Assembly (NCBI RefSeq): GCF_001429245.1
Contig: NZ_LMJE01000001.1
Coordinates: 1,124,309-1,188,308 of the forward strand
Length of the DNA stretch: 64,000 nucleotides
Direction: 5' to 3'
DNA from: Rhizobium sp. Root274
GTDB lineage: Bacteria; Pseudomonadota; Alphaproteobacteria; Rhizobiales; Rhizobiaceae
The notes beneath the pieces were generated by a model. It ran no database searches. It had not been told where the DNA came from and saw only the letters and a program-made list of their open reading frames with translations. Made by a program: the position numbers and the translations under genes. Shown piece by piece: positions 9,025 to 18,790 of the stretch; positions within the stretch are counted from its first letter, which is position 1; every line of letters starts with the position of its first letter.

Positions 9025-9036
9025 CGAAGCGCTTTG
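9025..9036. promoter_or_regulatory. Second probable AglR operator, in front of aglR
   Basis: CGAAGCGCTTTG has one mismatch to the palindrome at 8863-8874 and lies about 40 bases before the regulator's start codon. Two operators 162 bases apart in a divergent promoter region suggest autoregulation and possibly DNA looping (inference). Confidence 0.7.
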
Positions 9037-9075
9037 AGCGCAATTCGGGAGGTCGCGCACGAGCTTGGGAGAGGA

Positions 9076-10116
9076 ATGCCAGCAGTGAATCTCAAGGAAT
9101 TGTCTCAGCTGCTCGGGCTGTCACAAACAACGATCAGTCGCGCGCTCAATGGTTATCCGGAAGTCAGCGAGGATACGCGCCAGCGCGTGTTGCTGGCGGC
9201 CAAGGAGACGGGGTATCGGCCCAATCGTGCGGCCCAGCGGCTGGCAACCGGCAAGGCTGGCTCGATCGGGCTGATCATGCCGATCTCGCCGGATCATAGT
9301 TCCGATATGCATTTTGCCGAATTCCAGAGCGGTCTGGCAGAAGCTGCGATCACCCAGGATTTCCACTTCGTCATCATGCCGGCAAAGGCGAACCAGGAGG
9401 AGGAGGCTATCCGGTGGCTCGTCGCGAGCGGTAGCGTCGACGGATATTATCTCGCTTATGTGCGAGAGAGGGACCCGCGGATTGCTATGGCGAAGTCCCT
9501 GTCGCTGCCATTCATCGTGCATGGACGATCTTATGGCATGGAGCTGGATTACCCCTATCTCGACGTCGACAATGAAGGCGCGTTCTTCGATGCGACACGC
9601 TTCCTGATGCAGTTGGGACACAAGCGCGTGGCGCTCCTGAATGGACCGGCCGATCTGGATTTCGCCTTTCGCCGGAAGCTCGGCACCGAAAAAGCGCTGG
9701 CGCAGGCACAACTCAGCCTCAATCCCGCGCATGTCCGGCACACGTTCATGGGGGACGAACAGGGCTATCGCGGCATGAAGGAAATTCTGGCACATCCGGA
9801 GCGGCCGACTGCGGTGCTCTGTGCCAGTACGGTGCTCGCGCTCGGGGCCGTGCGCGCCATGAACGAGGCGGGGCTGAAGCTCGGCATCGACATGTCGCTG
9901 ATCGCCCATGACGATGAGTTGCCGTTGTTGAAGCCGGAGAATTTTTCCATTCCCCTGACAACCACGCGCTCGTCGTTGAAGGCAGCCGGCAGACGCGTGG
10001 GGGAGCGGCTGATCGGGATGATCAGCGGGATGGCCCCTGCCCTGCCGGAGCAGGAATTGTGGAAGGTGGAACTGGTGGTCAGAGCCTCGACCGGACCGGC
10101 GCCTGCAGGCGCCTGA
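9076..10116 (+). CDS. aglR: AglR, LacI-family regulator of the agl operon
   Basis: A LacI/GalR transcription factor of about 346 residues. Its N-terminal helix-turn-helix reads LGLSQTTISRALNGYPEVS, the linker includes NRAAQRLATGK, and a periplasmic-binding-protein-like sensor domain follows (from about residue 60). It is divergent from aglE with operators between them, so it most likely represses agl in the absence of sugar. The ATG at 9076 abuts a GGGAGAGGA ribosome site. The GTG at 9085, giving MNLKELSQ as in many relatives, has better spacing and may be the true start. A longer TTG-start frame would run through the operator and is not favoured. Confidence 0.9.
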   Translation: MPAVNLKELSQLLGLSQTTISRALNGYPEVSEDTRQRVLLAAKETGYRPNRAAQRLATGKAGSIGLIMPISPDHSSDMHFAEFQSGLAEAAITQDFHFVIMPAKANQEEEAIRWLVASGSVDGYYLAYVRERDPRIAMAKSLSLPFIVHGRSYGMELDYPYLDVDNEGAFFDATRFLMQLGHKRVALLNGPADLDFAFRRKLGTEKALAQAQLSLNPAHVRHTFMGDEQGYRGMKEILAHPERPTAVLCASTVLALGAVRAMNEAGLKLGIDMSLIAHDDELPLLKPENFSIPLTTTRSSLKAAGRRVGERLIGMISGMAPALPEQELWKVELVVRASTGPAPAGA

Positions 10117-10121
10117 TCCGG
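10091..10121. terminator. Hairpin between convergent aglR and folD
   Basis: GGCGCC-TGCA-GGCGCC (10098-10113) with an outer CCGGA/TCCGG arm overlaps the aglR stop. There is no T tract, so it would be a weak terminator or only a transcription roadblock between the convergent genes. Confidence 0.4.
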
Positions 10122-10139
10122 TGTGACGACATTGCGTGC

Positions 10140-11039
10140 TCAGAACTTCGGGGCAGACTGTCCGGCGCGGCGATAGGCGGCGATCACGGTATTGGCCATC
10201 AGCATGGCGATCGTCATGGGGCCGACACCGCCCGGAACGGGCGAGATCGCCTTGGCCACCGGCTTGCATTCGGCAAAGGCCACGTCGCCGACCAGCTTGA
10301 ACTTGCCCTCACCCTTTTCAGGCGCATCGATCCGGTTGATGCCCACATCGATGACGGTCGCGCCCGGTTTCAGCCAGTCGGCCTTGACCATTTCGGGACG
10401 ACCGACTGCGGCCACGAGAATGTCGGCCTGCCGGGCGAGTTCCGGCAGATCGCGGCTGCGCGAATGCCCGATGGTCACAGTAGCATTGGCGTTGAGCAGC
10501 AGTTGTGCCATCGGCTTGCCGAAAAGGTTCGAACGGCCGATGACCAAAGCATTGAGACCCGAGAGATCCTTGCCGTGAATCTGGCGCACCAGGATCATGG
10601 CACCGGCTGGCGTACAGGAGACGAGGCCGGTTTCAAGATCCCCCGTCGCAAGCTTGCCGGCGTTGACGACATGCAGGCCGTCGACATCCTTTTCCGGCAG
10701 GATCGACTGGATGACCGGCTCGGACTGCAGGTGCCGGGGCAGCGGAAGCTGGACGAGGATGCCGTCGATCTCCGGATCAGCGTTCAGCGAGGTGACGAGT
10801 GCCATCAGGTCGTCCTGCGAGGTCTGCTCTGGCAGCGTATGCTGGATCGAGTTGAAGCCACACTGCTTGGCCATGCGGCTTTTTGCGCCGACATAGGCAT
10901 GGCTTGCCGGATCGTCACCGACAATGACGACCGCAAGTCCCGGACGACGATGTCCATTCGCTTCGAGTTTTCCTGCCGCAGAACTTACCGCTTCGACCAC
11001 CGAGGCAGCCGCCGCCTTCCCATCAATCACCGTCGTCAC
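10140..11039 (-). CDS. folD: FolD, methylenetetrahydrofolate dehydrogenase/cyclohydrolase
   Basis: This 299-residue cytosolic bifunctional enzyme converts 5,10-methylene-THF to 5,10-methenyl-THF (NADP-linked) and then to 10-formyl-THF. Visible hallmarks are Tyr49 and Lys53 in [13 protein letters not shown] (the cyclohydrolase site), [13 protein letters not shown], the cofactor motif [11 protein letters not shown], and the C-terminal [15 protein letters not shown]. Length and motifs are complete. It is a single gene convergent with aglR. Rhizobia may carry more than one folD, and the copy status is unknown here. Confidence 0.96.
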   Translation of the reverse strand: MTTVIDGKAAAASVVEAVSSAAGKLEANGHRRPGLAVVIVGDDPASHAYVGAKSRMAKQCGFNSIQHTLPEQTSQDDLMALVTSLNADPEIDGILVQLPLPRHLQSEPVIQSILPEKDVDGLHVVNAGKLATGDLETGLVSCTPAGAMILVRQIHGKDLSGLNALVIGRSNLFGKPMAQLLLNANATVTIGHSRSRDLPELARQADILVAAVGRPEMVKADWLKPGATVIDVGINRIDAPEKGEGKFKLVGDVAFAECKPVAKAISPVPGGVGPMTIAMLMANTVIAAYRRAGQSAPKF

Positions 11040-11171
11040 TGTGCTTGTTCCTCGTCTCAGACTGTCGGCAAGCTAGCGCCATCACAGACGTCGCGTTTGC
11101 CTGTCCCCGTCCTATGCTGTCAAATTGCGGCAATTTGCAAGGGTGAAGCACGCGCTGGTACGCACGTGAGA

Positions 11172-11206
11172 ACGCCGAGCCACGCGACAGTAGCGAGGCT
11201 CGGCGT
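11172..11206 (-). terminator. Terminator-like hairpin at the end of the flagellar operon
   Basis: A perfect 10-bp inverted repeat, ACGCCGAGCC / GGCTCGGCGT (11172-11181, 11197-11206), lies 31 bases after the stop of the last gene on the minus strand. The following TTCTC is a poor U tract. Confidence 0.6.
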
Positions 11207-11236
11207 GAAGAGGGCAAATGAGTGGGGGGCAGGAGG

Positions 11237-11770
11237 TCAGTGACCGGAGGCTGGCTTTTCTTCGACCTTCTCGCCTTCGACGACCGTGGTCTTCGCCATC
11301 GCGCCAGGAGCACCATCGGCTGCCTTGCGGGCGGCGTCCTTGGAGACGTAGTCCAGCTGTTCGATCATCACCTGATCGACCATGCCTTCACCGAGGCGGG
11401 CATTCATTTCGGTCTTGACCTCGTCACGGAACGCCATCACGTCGAAGGCACCGACATTGGCAATGTCGACCATCTTGTTTCCGACCAGAAGGGTGAAGAG
11501 TTCGTCCGTCATCATTTCAGTGACGGGCAACTTCTGCCCCTTGATCTTTTCCTTGTCCATCATGAAGGAAATGCGGGTCAGGAAGTATCCCTGTACATCG
11601 CCGCCGGCGAGCACCGGAATGGTGATCGGCTCGCCGCGAACGAGTTCGAGCGCAGGCTTCTCCGCTTCAGCGCTCGGTGCGGCAGGCGCCGTGGCGAGAT
11701 AGATAGAGCCGTAGACCGCGCCGAGCGTTACGATGCAAACCCACAGACCGATTCCGAGTATCTTGCCCAT
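11237..11770 (-). CDS. FliL-like single-pass membrane protein
   Basis: A 177-residue protein with one N-terminal transmembrane helix (about residues 5-27), an Ala/Pro linker, and a periplasmic domain. The domain pattern (ITIPVL, a Y-containing strand, then LRxE/V-NARLGEGMVDQVMIEQLDYV) resembles FliL, the stator-associated ring protein. A separate FliL lies at 34527-35036, so this would be a second, divergent member. It is the last gene of the flgE-to-here operon and overlaps the FlgN-like gene by one base. Its function is inferred only from architecture and place. It is clearly in the flagellar operon. Confidence 0.6.
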   Translation of the reverse strand: MGKILGIGLWVCIVTLGAVYGSIYLATAPAAPSAEAEKPALELVRGEPITIPVLAGGDVQGYFLTRISFMMDKEKIKGQKLPVTEMMTDELFTLLVGNKMVDIANVGAFDVMAFRDEVKTEMNARLGEGMVDQVMIEQLDYVSKDAARKAADGAPGAMAKTTVVEGEKVEEKPASGH

Positions 11771-12135
11771 CAGAACTCGCTGAACTGGAACTGTTCCTGA
11801 GAGTAGGTGCCATCAGCATCGGCATCCCGCATGGCATTCTTCAGGAGGTCGGCCACAGCACGTACGGCACCGAGATGTGCCTCGACGCGGCGCGCATTGG
11901 TCGCGAGCTTTTCCTTCAGAGCATGCAGTTGCTCGACATAATTGACGGCGAATTCGCGCGGATCGGTGTCGCGGAACAGCATGGTCAGCTCATAGAGGCA
12001 ACGGCTCTTATGGGCATTCGACACCTTGAAATCGAACTCCGGATCCTTGCCGATCCGCTCGTTTTCATTGTCGATGATGCGCTCCAGGCGGCTAAGCACC
12101 GTCTTGACCCGATATTCGCTCGAAACAACTTCCAT
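11770..12135 (-). CDS. FlgN-like export chaperone (probable)
   Basis: A 121-residue, largely helical, charged protein directly downstream of flgJ. The NAHKSRCLYELTMLFRD segment near residues 40-56, followed by long amphipathic helices, resembles FlgN, the chaperone for hook-filament junction proteins FlgK and FlgL, which are encoded in the same operon. FlgN is poorly conserved, so this is a tentative assignment supported by size, helix content and its place after flgJ. It is separated from flgJ by 24 bases and shares one base with the FliL-like gene. Confidence 0.5.
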   Translation of the reverse strand: MEVVSSEYRVKTVLSRLERIIDNENERIGKDPEFDFKVSNAHKSRCLYELTMLFRDTDPREFAVNYVEQLHALKEKLATNARRVEAHLGAVRAVADLLKNAMRDADADGTYSQEQFQFSEF

Positions 12136-12159
12136 GAAATTATACCTTGTTTTCGATCT

Positions 12160-12717
12160 TTATGGATTCTGGCTTTCGGCACTGGGGCCCAGGGTCCGTC
12201 GCTCGAGATCGGTCACCCAGCTCAAGGCCGCGCCGCGATTGGTTTCGTCCGTCTTGGCATTTACCGTCTCGTCACCACGCGCGCGCTGAAGGGCCTCGTG
12301 ATACATCTGATCGGCAATGCCGACGCCACCGGATTCGGACAGGACGGAGCCGATCTGTTCGGCCATCATGCTCTTCCACATCTCACCGGCATTGCCCTTG
12401 CCATAGACTTCCTCGCTTTCGCTCGGCAGCATGGTTTGGACGAAGTTGGTGAGATAGACGGCTTCGAAGTTGCGATAGACCTTGGGAACCTTACCGTCCT
12501 CGTCCTTGTGCTGGGCTGTCGCTTCAACACGGGCAGCATTGGTCGTGCGGTTGAGGATATCGACCGTCGCGCCGAAGCCCTCACCCTCTTCTGCGAGGCT
12601 GGTGGCGAGAAAGTTGGCGCGGTTGGTCTTCATCTGCTCCTGGGCAGCGGCAACTTGCGACGGATCTGCAGCGCGGACGACGTCCAGCACGAGATCGCTC
12701 GGGGTTGATATGGCCAC
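12160..12717 (-). CDS. flgJ: FlgJ-type rod-binding protein lacking a hydrolase domain
   Basis: 185 residues with the rod-binding domain of FlgJ: FEAVYLTNFVQTMLP (about 82-96), then EMWKSMMAEQIGSVLSESGGVGIADQMYHEAL (about 112-143). Enteric FlgJ is about 310 residues and ends in a muramidase. Here that half is absent, as in other alphaproteobacteria, where a separate lytic transglycosylase does the job (SltF in Rhodobacter). A candidate partner is encoded at 22556-23137. The product would act in the periplasm as a rod cap. It stands between the FliJ-like and FlgN-like genes. Confidence 0.85.
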   Translation of the reverse strand: MAISTPSDLVLDVVRAADPSQVAAAQEQMKTNRANFLATSLAEEGEGFGATVDILNRTTNAARVEATAQHKDEDGKVPKVYRNFEAVYLTNFVQTMLPSESEEVYGKGNAGEMWKSMMAEQIGSVLSESGGVGIADQMYHEALQRARGDETVNAKTDETNRGAALSWVTDLERRTLGPSAESQNP

Positions 12718-12750
12718 GATGACATCCTCGATGTTTGTTCGTGGCGACTA

Positions 12751-13161
12751 TCACTCCCCAAGCTTGTCGGAGGCTGGTGTGGCAAAGCGGATGTCGATCA
12801 GATCGTAAATCGCGTCATCATCAGCGGCCCGTTCTTCAAGGGCGCGAGCATCCTTGCGGTTCTCTTCCAGCCGATCGCCCTTGGCACGCTCGCGCAGCAA
12901 CTTCATTTCCTGCACTTGTTGCAGACCGTGAAGCTGCTTGTCGGTGTTGGACAACCGGTCGAAACGGTCGGCATAATTCTGGGCAAACAGACGATGGACG
13001 GGGTCGAGGGAGCCGATCGCTTCCATGACCAGATCCATGGATCGGGCGTTTTCCTCGATGCGCTGGGCCGTGATCCCGAGATCGCTTTCGGCCATGCGTT
13101 CCATATGACGCTGGACGGCGACGAGGCGCTTCAATTTGTCTGATTTCTTCTGGGGCGCCAT
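12751..13161 (-). CDS. FliJ-like coiled-coil protein of the export apparatus
   Basis: A 136-residue basic, heptad-rich protein predicted to be almost wholly coiled coil (KLKRLVAVQRHMERMAESDL at the start; QVQEMKLLRERAKGDRLEE later). Size, composition and place just after fliR fit FliJ, the central stalk of the FliI ATPase ring. Primary sequence of FliJ is weakly conserved, so the call is by architecture. It starts 14 bases after the fliR stop. Confidence 0.6.
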   Translation of the reverse strand: MAPQKKSDKLKRLVAVQRHMERMAESDLGITAQRIEENARSMDLVMEAIGSLDPVHRLFAQNYADRFDRLSNTDKQLHGLQQVQEMKLLRERAKGDRLEENRKDARALEERAADDDAIYDLIDIRFATPASDKLGE

Positions 13162-13175
13162 GGAACCGCGCGTCC

Positions 13176-13925
13176 TTAAAAGTTGAAGATCATCGGAAAA
13201 TAGCGTCCGAACTGCATGACCAATGCGGCAATGGTGAAATAGACCAGGATCAGGCCACCGATCAGAAGATAGGGCGTTGAGATGTAGAAAATCGGTATCT
13301 GCGGCGCGAGCTTGTTCACGAGGCCAACGGCGACGTTGAACATCAGCCCGAAGATCAGGAAGGGGCTGGCCAGACGCAGCATCAGCATGAAGGTCTGGGA
13401 CAGGGTATCGGTGAGTGTGATCAGCATCTTCTGGCTGTCCGGCATGCCACCGAGCGGCATGACGGTGTAGGATTCCATCAGCGCCTTGAAAACGATGTGG
13501 TGGAAGTCGAGAAGGAACAGGACGAGCAGACCGGAGAAACTGAGAAGATTGGTCAGCTGGGTTTCGCTCGTGTCTTCAAGTGCGTCACCGCCGCCGGGTG
13601 AGCTGAGACCGATCGCCATCGAAATGGACGTCCCCGCGAACTGCAGGCCGAGCACGTAGAAGCGCGGTACGAGACCATACATCAGGCCGATCATCAGTTC
13701 TGCCATCAGAACCGGGATCAGAGGCGCGCCGCCGCCGGCCACGCGGGGATAGATGCTGTCGAACAGAAGCGGCGCCATCGCCATCGATACCGCCACAGCA
13801 AGGAAAAGCCGGGTGGTGGCGGAAATGCGGGCCGAGGAGAAGCCCGGCAGGGTCATGAAGCAGGCGCCGATGCGGCAGAAGACCGCAAACAGCACCAGAA
13901 CAGTCCCCTGCGGGTCGGAAATCAT
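13176..13925 (-). CDS. fliR: FliR, flagellar export gate protein
   Basis: A 249-residue polytopic inner-membrane protein with about six hydrophobic helices and FliR signatures: an N-terminal [44 protein letters not shown] and [22 protein letters not shown]. With FliP and FliQ it forms the secretion pore. The start ATG overlaps the flhA stop by four bases, so the two are translationally coupled. The length is normal. Confidence 0.95.
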   Translation of the reverse strand: MISDPQGTVLVLFAVFCRIGACFMTLPGFSSARISATTRLFLAVAVSMAMAPLLFDSIYPRVAGGGAPLIPVLMAELMIGLMYGLVPRFYVLGLQFAGTSISMAIGLSSPGGGDALEDTSETQLTNLLSFSGLLVLFLLDFHHIVFKALMESYTVMPLGGMPDSQKMLITLTDTLSQTFMLMLRLASPFLIFGLMFNVAVGLVNKLAPQIPIFYISTPYLLIGGLILVYFTIAALVMQFGRYFPMIFNF

Positions 13926-16009
13926 GAAATAGAGCCCAGGATCTTGATCTCGATGCCCTTGGCCAATTCGACATGGGAGAGGACCGGCAAGGTCGCAAAG
14001 AGTCGTTCGATAATCATGCGCACATAGGAGCGCGTTTCCGGCGAGGTTACAAGAACGAAGGGCAGACCCCGGTCCATGAATTCACGGATAACGCGGCTCG
14101 CCTGCTCGGAGAATTCTTCGAGATTGCGCGGGTCGATGTCGAATTCGACGATTTCGCCCTTGGCATCACGCTTCAGTGCCTGGTGGAAGACGAGATCCCA
14201 CTTGGACCCCAGACGCAGCACGCGCAGGACGCCGTTGTCGGTGAGGTCGCCGCAGAGCTGCTGGGCCATGCGGACGCGGACATGTTCGACGATCTGCTCG
14301 GTCTTGCGCACATGCGGTGCGAGCTCGGCAACCGCTTCGAGGATCAGATGCAGGTTGCGGATCGAGACACGTTCGGCAAGCAGCAGCTTCAACACGGCCT
14401 GCAGGCCGGAATAGGACATATGCGAAGAGCAGATCTCGTCGGCCAGTTTCTTGTATTCAGGGTCGAGCCGATCGATGAGGATCTTCACGTCCTTGTAGGA
14501 CAGAAGCTGCGGCAGGTTGTTGCGGATGACTTCGCTCACATGGGTGAGAACGACCGATACGTTGTCGATCGGGTGGAAGCCTTCGCGTTTCAGCTCCTCG
14601 GTGAAGGTTTCCAATACCGAGACGGCCGGCATGCCGAAGGCGGGTTCGCGGATCTCATCGCCTGGAACCTTCGGTTTACGACCGGATCCGGTGACGACGA
14701 GAACCTCGCCCACGCGCAGATTGTTGGACGCGATCGTCGTGCCATGGATGCGGATCTGATAGGATTTCTCCGGAATGCCGATGTCGTCCGTGACCTTGAT
14801 TTCCGGCACCACGAATCCGTACTGGCTGGCGAACTTCTTGCGCATCTTGCCGACGCGGAAGGCCAGCTCCTGATGCGCTCCCAGAAGACGCGTCGAGACG
14901 AGCTTGCCAAGCGCAAGCTCGATCTCCGCCGTCTTAAGCACGGACTTGACGGAGTCCTTCTCGGCCTCCTTGCTTTGCATAACCTTCTTTTCTTCCTGGT
15001 CACGCTTCAGCTTGTTTTCGGCTTCGACCTGGCGCGGGATGAACCATGCGCCGAAGGCCATGAGACCTCCAAGCGTCATGAAGGGGATTAGCGGCAGTCC
15101 CGGGACAAGGGCGAGCGCGCACATCAGCACGGCTGCAACTGAAAGCGCACGGGGATAGCCGCTCAACTGATTGACGACGGCCTGGTCAGTCGAGCCGGGG
15201 GTGCCGCCGCGCGACACCAGAAGGCCGGCAGCCAGCGAGACGATCAGGGCCGGAACCTGGGAGACGATACCGTCACCGACCGAGAGCTTGACGAAGACGT
15301 CCGCTGCCTGGCCGATTTCCATGCCGTGACGGAAATAGCCGATGATGATGCCGCCGAAGACGTTGATCGCCGTAATTATGAGGCCGGCGATCGCATCGCC
15401 GCGGACGAATTTGGACGCACCGTCCATGGCCCCGAAGAAGGAGCTTTCCTGCTCCAGTTCGCGGCGACGATGCTGGGCTTCGCGCTCATCGATGATGCCG
15501 GCCGACAGGTCGGCATCGATCGACATCTGCTTGCCGGGAATGGCATCGAGGGTGAAGCGCGCGCCGACTTCCGCGATACGCGTCGCACCCTTGGTGATGA
15601 CGATGAAGTTGACCGTGATCAGGATCATGAAGACGATCAGACCGATGACGAAGTCACCGCCCATGACGAGGCTAGAGAAGCCGGCGATGACACCACCGGC
15701 TGCGCCATGTCCCTCATGCCCGTGGGACAGGATCACGCGCGTCGTCGCGATGTTGAGCGACAAGCGGACCATGGTTGCGATCAGCAGGATCGTCGGGAAT
15801 GACGAGAAATCGAGGGGCCGCTGGATCCACAGCGATACCATCAGGATCAAGACCGAAAAGGCGATCGAGAAGGCCAGACCGAGGTCGATCAGGAAGGGCG
15901 GAATGGGCAGGAAGAGAATGCACAGGATGAGGACGATGCCCAGGGCAAAGCCGATGTCGCGTCCGTTCGGACTGACTTTCGGAATCACGAGTGCAGGTGG
16001 TTGCGCCAT
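13922..16009 (-). CDS. flhA: FlhA, flagellar export gate protein
   Basis: 695 residues. The N-terminal half holds about eight transmembrane helices with the FHIPEP-family signatures [13 protein letters not shown] and [17 protein letters not shown]. The C-terminal half (from about residue 330) is the cytosolic nonamer that docks chaperone-substrate complexes. It conducts protons and drives export of rod, hook and filament proteins. It is complete in length, starts 107 bases after fliQ, and is coupled to fliR. Confidence 0.97.
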   Translation of the reverse strand: MAQPPALVIPKVSPNGRDIGFALGIVLILCILFLPIPPFLIDLGLAFSIAFSVLILMVSLWIQRPLDFSSFPTILLIATMVRLSLNIATTRVILSHGHEGHGAAGGVIAGFSSLVMGGDFVIGLIVFMILITVNFIVITKGATRIAEVGARFTLDAIPGKQMSIDADLSAGIIDEREAQHRRRELEQESSFFGAMDGASKFVRGDAIAGLIITAINVFGGIIIGYFRHGMEIGQAADVFVKLSVGDGIVSQVPALIVSLAAGLLVSRGGTPGSTDQAVVNQLSGYPRALSVAAVLMCALALVPGLPLIPFMTLGGLMAFGAWFIPRQVEAENKLKRDQEEKKVMQSKEAEKDSVKSVLKTAEIELALGKLVSTRLLGAHQELAFRVGKMRKKFASQYGFVVPEIKVTDDIGIPEKSYQIRIHGTTIASNNLRVGEVLVVTGSGRKPKVPGDEIREPAFGMPAVSVLETFTEELKREGFHPIDNVSVVLTHVSEVIRNNLPQLLSYKDVKILIDRLDPEYKKLADEICSSHMSYSGLQAVLKLLLAERVSIRNLHLILEAVAELAPHVRKTEQIVEHVRVRMAQQLCGDLTDNGVLRVLRLGSKWDLVFHQALKRDAKGEIVEFDIDPRNLEEFSEQASRVIREFMDRGLPFVLVTSPETRSYVRMIIERLFATLPVLSHVELAKGIEIKILGSIS

Positions 16010-16116
16010 GTCTGTTCCATCTCTTCATGAGAAGTCAGCCAGAGTGTCATACCTCTGGCAGTCTGCGGATCAGGCATAAAGGTCGAAGCTTGCGCGAGGG
16101 TGGCAGGTCGTCCTGG

Positions 16117-16383
16117 TCAGAATCCCGATTGCACTCTCGAAAAGACGAGATTGGCAAAGAGCGAGATCTGCCCGCCGACAAAGGGGGCGGAGATGCCGAT
16201 GGTGATCATGATGGCAAGAATTTTCGGCACGAAGGTGAGGGTCATTTCCTGCACCTGCGTTAGCGCCTGAATGAGGGCAATCACGATACCCACGATCATG
16301 CCGGCTGCAACCGCCGGCCCTGAGGCGACCAGAATGGTCCAGATCGCCGCTTGCATGATGTCGAGCGCATCAGCTTCGTTCAT
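16117..16383 (-). CDS. fliQ: FliQ, flagellar export pore protein
   Basis: With the ATG at 16383 the protein has 88 residues, the normal FliQ size. Two hydrophobic hairpin helices (about 15-38 and 50-75) flank the conserved ALIQALTQVQEMTLTFVPKI. An upstream ATG at 16422 would add 13 unlikely residues (MEGHDSPLRKETP); the inner start has GGAAGG just ahead of it. It forms part of the FliPQR pore and lies between flgD and flhA. Confidence 0.93.
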   Translation of the reverse strand: MNEADALDIMQAAIWTILVASGPAVAAGMIVGIVIALIQALTQVQEMTLTFVPKILAIMITIGISAPFVGGQISLFANLVFSRVQSGF

Positions 16384-16443
16384 CGGTGTTTCCTTCCGGA
16401 GTGGCGAATCATGCCCTTCCACTCCGAAAGGCCTAGCATGTTC

Positions 16444-16899
16444 CTATTCGGTCGTCTCGGTGGTCGTGGTGGTCGCGGGCGTGCCGACGCGAACACCGAC
16501 AGTGATTGGAATTTCCTTTCCGTCGGTGGTCGTGGCGACCATCGTATCGGAATAAACCCGAACTGAAGACACGACGCCCGTCGTCTTCTCATCCGCGCTC
16601 GTGATCGTCTTGCCGATATACGAGGACGCGTTGGTCAGGGCGTTACCGTTGATCAGCGTTTCGAGGTTTGAGTTCGTCTTGATAGTCTGTTCGACCTGCG
16701 AGAAGGTCGCCAGCTGGGCGATCTGCTCGCTGGCCTTCATGGGATCGGTCGGATCCTGGTTCTTCATCTGCGCGATGAGCAATTGCAGGAAGTTGTCATA
16801 GTCCAGAGTTGCACTTGCCGAAGCCGCAGCCGCGCTTGCGCTGCTGCTGGACGACGCAGAGGTCGTGGACGTCGCGCTGGTTACTGCATCTACCGCCAT
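16444..16899 (-). CDS. flgD: FlgD, hook cap protein
   Basis: A 151-residue protein with a Ser/Ala-rich N-terminus and the FlgD core [19 protein letters not shown] (about residues 37-55) and [13 protein letters not shown]. It is shorter than enteric FlgD (about 230), lacking most of the Ig/tudor-like part, and ends in a Thr/Glu tail. FlgD caps the growing hook and is secreted. The start overlaps the flbT stop by ten bases. Confidence 0.93.
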   Translation of the reverse strand: MAVDAVTSATSTTSASSSSSASAAAASASATLDYDNFLQLLIAQMKNQDPTDPMKASEQIAQLATFSQVEQTIKTNSNLETLINGNALTNASSYIGKTITSADEKTTGVVSSVRVYSDTMVATTTDGKEIPITVGVRVGTPATTTTTETTE

Positions 16900-17339
16900 G
16901 GAGCGATCTCCTTGCGAATCTGTTCGATCGTGGCCGGCGCCATCTCCTGATTGTTAAGGATCTGGTCCTCGATCGGATAGAGCGAACGGATTGCCTTCAG
17001 GGCGTCAAAGGCGCGGCCCGACGAGACCATGCCGTCGATGCGCTTCAGTTCGGCGAGGATTTCCTCGTTCTCGAAGCAGGTCAGCAGCATGATCACCGAC
17101 TTGCGGAACATGGCCAGCGACTGGTCCTTACCTTCGGGGTTGATCAGCATCATCTGCGCGATGAAATACAATTGGCGCAGCGGCGTCGTGGCCTGCTCAG
17201 GCTGAAGGACGTGATTTTCCAGCAGGAAGGTCACATCGTTGAGGAACTCGAGAGCAACCTTCCGGTCGACGCGCAAAACCGCTCCGTTGATGAAAATACG
17301 TTCGCCCGACTTGAGCGAGATGCGCAAAGTGCTCTTCAT
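16890..17339 (-). CDS. flbT: FlbT, post-transcriptional regulator of flagellin
   Basis: 149 residues matching FlbT, found in alphaproteobacteria: [21 protein letters not shown] at the start and [12 protein letters not shown] in the middle. In Caulobacter FlbT acts on the 5' untranslated region of flagellin mRNA and lowers its stability when flagellar assembly is incomplete; in other relatives it can be an activator. Three flagellin leaders in this window carry a conserved potential hairpin that could be its target (inference). It is coupled to flaF by a four-base overlap. Confidence 0.95.
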   Translation of the reverse strand: MKSTLRISLKSGERIFINGAVLRVDRKVALEFLNDVTFLLENHVLQPEQATTPLRQLYFIAQMMLINPEGKDQSLAMFRKSVIMLLTCFENEEILAELKRIDGMVSSGRAFDALKAIRSLYPIEDQILNNQEMAPATIEQIRKEIAPWR

Positions 17340-17683
17340 TTAAGTCCATCCCTGATGATGGTTGTCACGTCGATGATGCCCTGGAAATTCATGGACTGGC
17401 GCTTCCGAATCCGGTCGCACTCTTTCAAAATCCAAATGGCTATGGAGATCAGATTGGCGCGAAGGTCATCGGCCAGCTGATTCTCCGGGTTCTGCAGGTC
17501 CTCAATCAAGCGGACCCAAACCCGGCGGGTGTAGTAGATTGCTTCGATCGCCTCGCGGCCGTAGCCGCTCTTATCGCGGGCGGCGCTCAGAAGCTGGATA
17601 CAACGATCAAGGGCTTGGCGTTCGCGCTCTTTCGCGTCGGCAACGCCATCTTCCATGATTTCGGCGTATGAGAACTGGTACAT
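17336..17683 (-). CDS. flaF: FlaF, flagellin synthesis/secretion regulator
   Basis: 115 residues with the FlaF pattern: [12 protein letters not shown] at the start, [15 protein letters not shown], and [15 protein letters not shown] near the middle. FlaF is the partner of FlbT; in Caulobacter it promotes flagellin synthesis and secretion, opposing FlbT. Gene order flgL-flaF-flbT-flgD is as in other rhizobia. The length is complete. Confidence 0.94.
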   Translation of the reverse strand: MYQFSYAEIMEDGVADAKERERQALDRCIQLLSAARDKSGYGREAIEAIYYTRRVWVRLIEDLQNPENQLADDLRANLISIAIWILKECDRIRKRQSMNFQGIIDVTTIIRDGLK

Positions 17684-17719
17684 TCAGTTGCCCTTCAGTT
17701 TCATTTCACCCTTTGCTCA

Positions 17720-18784
17720 TCAAAGGTAGTTGACAAGGCTCAGCGCCTGGATCTTCGAGGTCAGGGTGTAAGATGTCTCCACCATGGACAGCAAAGAGTT
17801 AACGCGCGTCGATGCTTCGTACGCATCGACCTCAGTTTTGCTCGCGAGACTGGTCTCGATAATGTCGACCTGGATCTGAAGCGAAGTATCGGCCTTCTCG
17901 ATGCGGTTCTCGGACAATCCGAGCTGCGAACGGGTAGAGTTGATGCCGGTGATGGCTTTTCCTGTGTAACCGATCGCCGCATCCACAGCGGTCGAGACCG
18001 CATCGGCGGGTGCGCCGATCTGTAACAGTTCCTGCGTGATGACAGATGCCAGCGCGAAGTATCGGAAGCCGTTTTCATTCGCCGAAGCCGACGAATTGAC
18101 GGTTTCGGATTGTGTAATGCGGCTGGTCATCACAGCGTCGGTGGCACCTGACCAATCGGTGTTCCAGTCGGTGCCGGAATACATGGGCTCAAGCGTCGAG
18201 GTGATGAAATCTTCCATGCTAGGCGCGGCGCCTTTGGCAACGATGCCTGCGGTACCCACGGTGTCGGTCGGCGGGAAGCCGAAGTAGCCGGTGAAGGCCG
18301 CGTCGAAAGCAAGCTTGGCATCTGACGTCGGGGTGTATTCAGCAAGCGGCTGAACATCCGTGTTGATACCGGCGAACAGGAATTCTCCGTTCGCAGACTG
18401 GTTCGCCATGCTGATCATTGTCGACAGCGAATTCTTCACCGTCATCACGGTGGTGTTGATCGTGTCGCTGTTGGATGCACCCGAGATGGTGATCAGCGAC
18501 GTGTTCATCTCCTCGGCGGCGGTTGCGATCTGCTTTAGCGCCTCCTGCGATGCCGACAAGCGCTGCGTGGCAATCGAGTTGTTGTTGATCATCGATGTCA
18601 GCCGCAAGCTCTCGCGATTGAGATCGACCACCGTCGAAGTTTTGGTGCCCAGTTCCGCTCCGATATCAGCGTAGGAACCGGTGCTGACCTCCTGCTGCGC
18701 CTTGAGCAACTCGTTTTGAGCTTGACGGATGGTCAGGCGCATTGAAGTCTGAGTTGAGAGATTGGATACGCTGGACGTCGACAT
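17720..18784 (-). CDS. flgL: FlgL, hook-filament junction protein 2
   Basis: 354 residues with flagellin-like coiled-coil ends: an N-terminal LSTQTSMRLTIRQAQNELLKAQQEVSTG and a C-terminal EVDAYEASTRVNSLLSMVETSYTLTSKIQALSLVNYL. The central part is variable. The protein is exported and connects FlgK to the filament. It starts six bases after the flgK stop. Confidence 0.94.
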   Translation of the reverse strand: MSTSSVSNLSTQTSMRLTIRQAQNELLKAQQEVSTGSYADIGAELGTKTSTVVDLNRESLRLTSMINNNSIATQRLSASQEALKQIATAAEEMNTSLITISGASNSDTINTTVMTVKNSLSTMISMANQSANGEFLFAGINTDVQPLAEYTPTSDAKLAFDAAFTGYFGFPPTDTVGTAGIVAKGAAPSMEDFITSTLEPMYSGTDWNTDWSGATDAVMTSRITQSETVNSSASANENGFRYFALASVITQELLQIGAPADAVSTAVDAAIGYTGKAITGINSTRSQLGLSENRIEKADTSLQIQVDIIETSLASKTEVDAYEASTRVNSLLSMVETSYTLTSKIQALSLVNYL

Positions 18785-18790
18785 CAGGGA

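Noticed and set aside
9121-10269. 382-codon minus-strand open frame opposite aglR
   Set aside because: It is a shadow of aglR and folD in another frame; its composition is atypical, while aglR has a clear LacI-family sequence.
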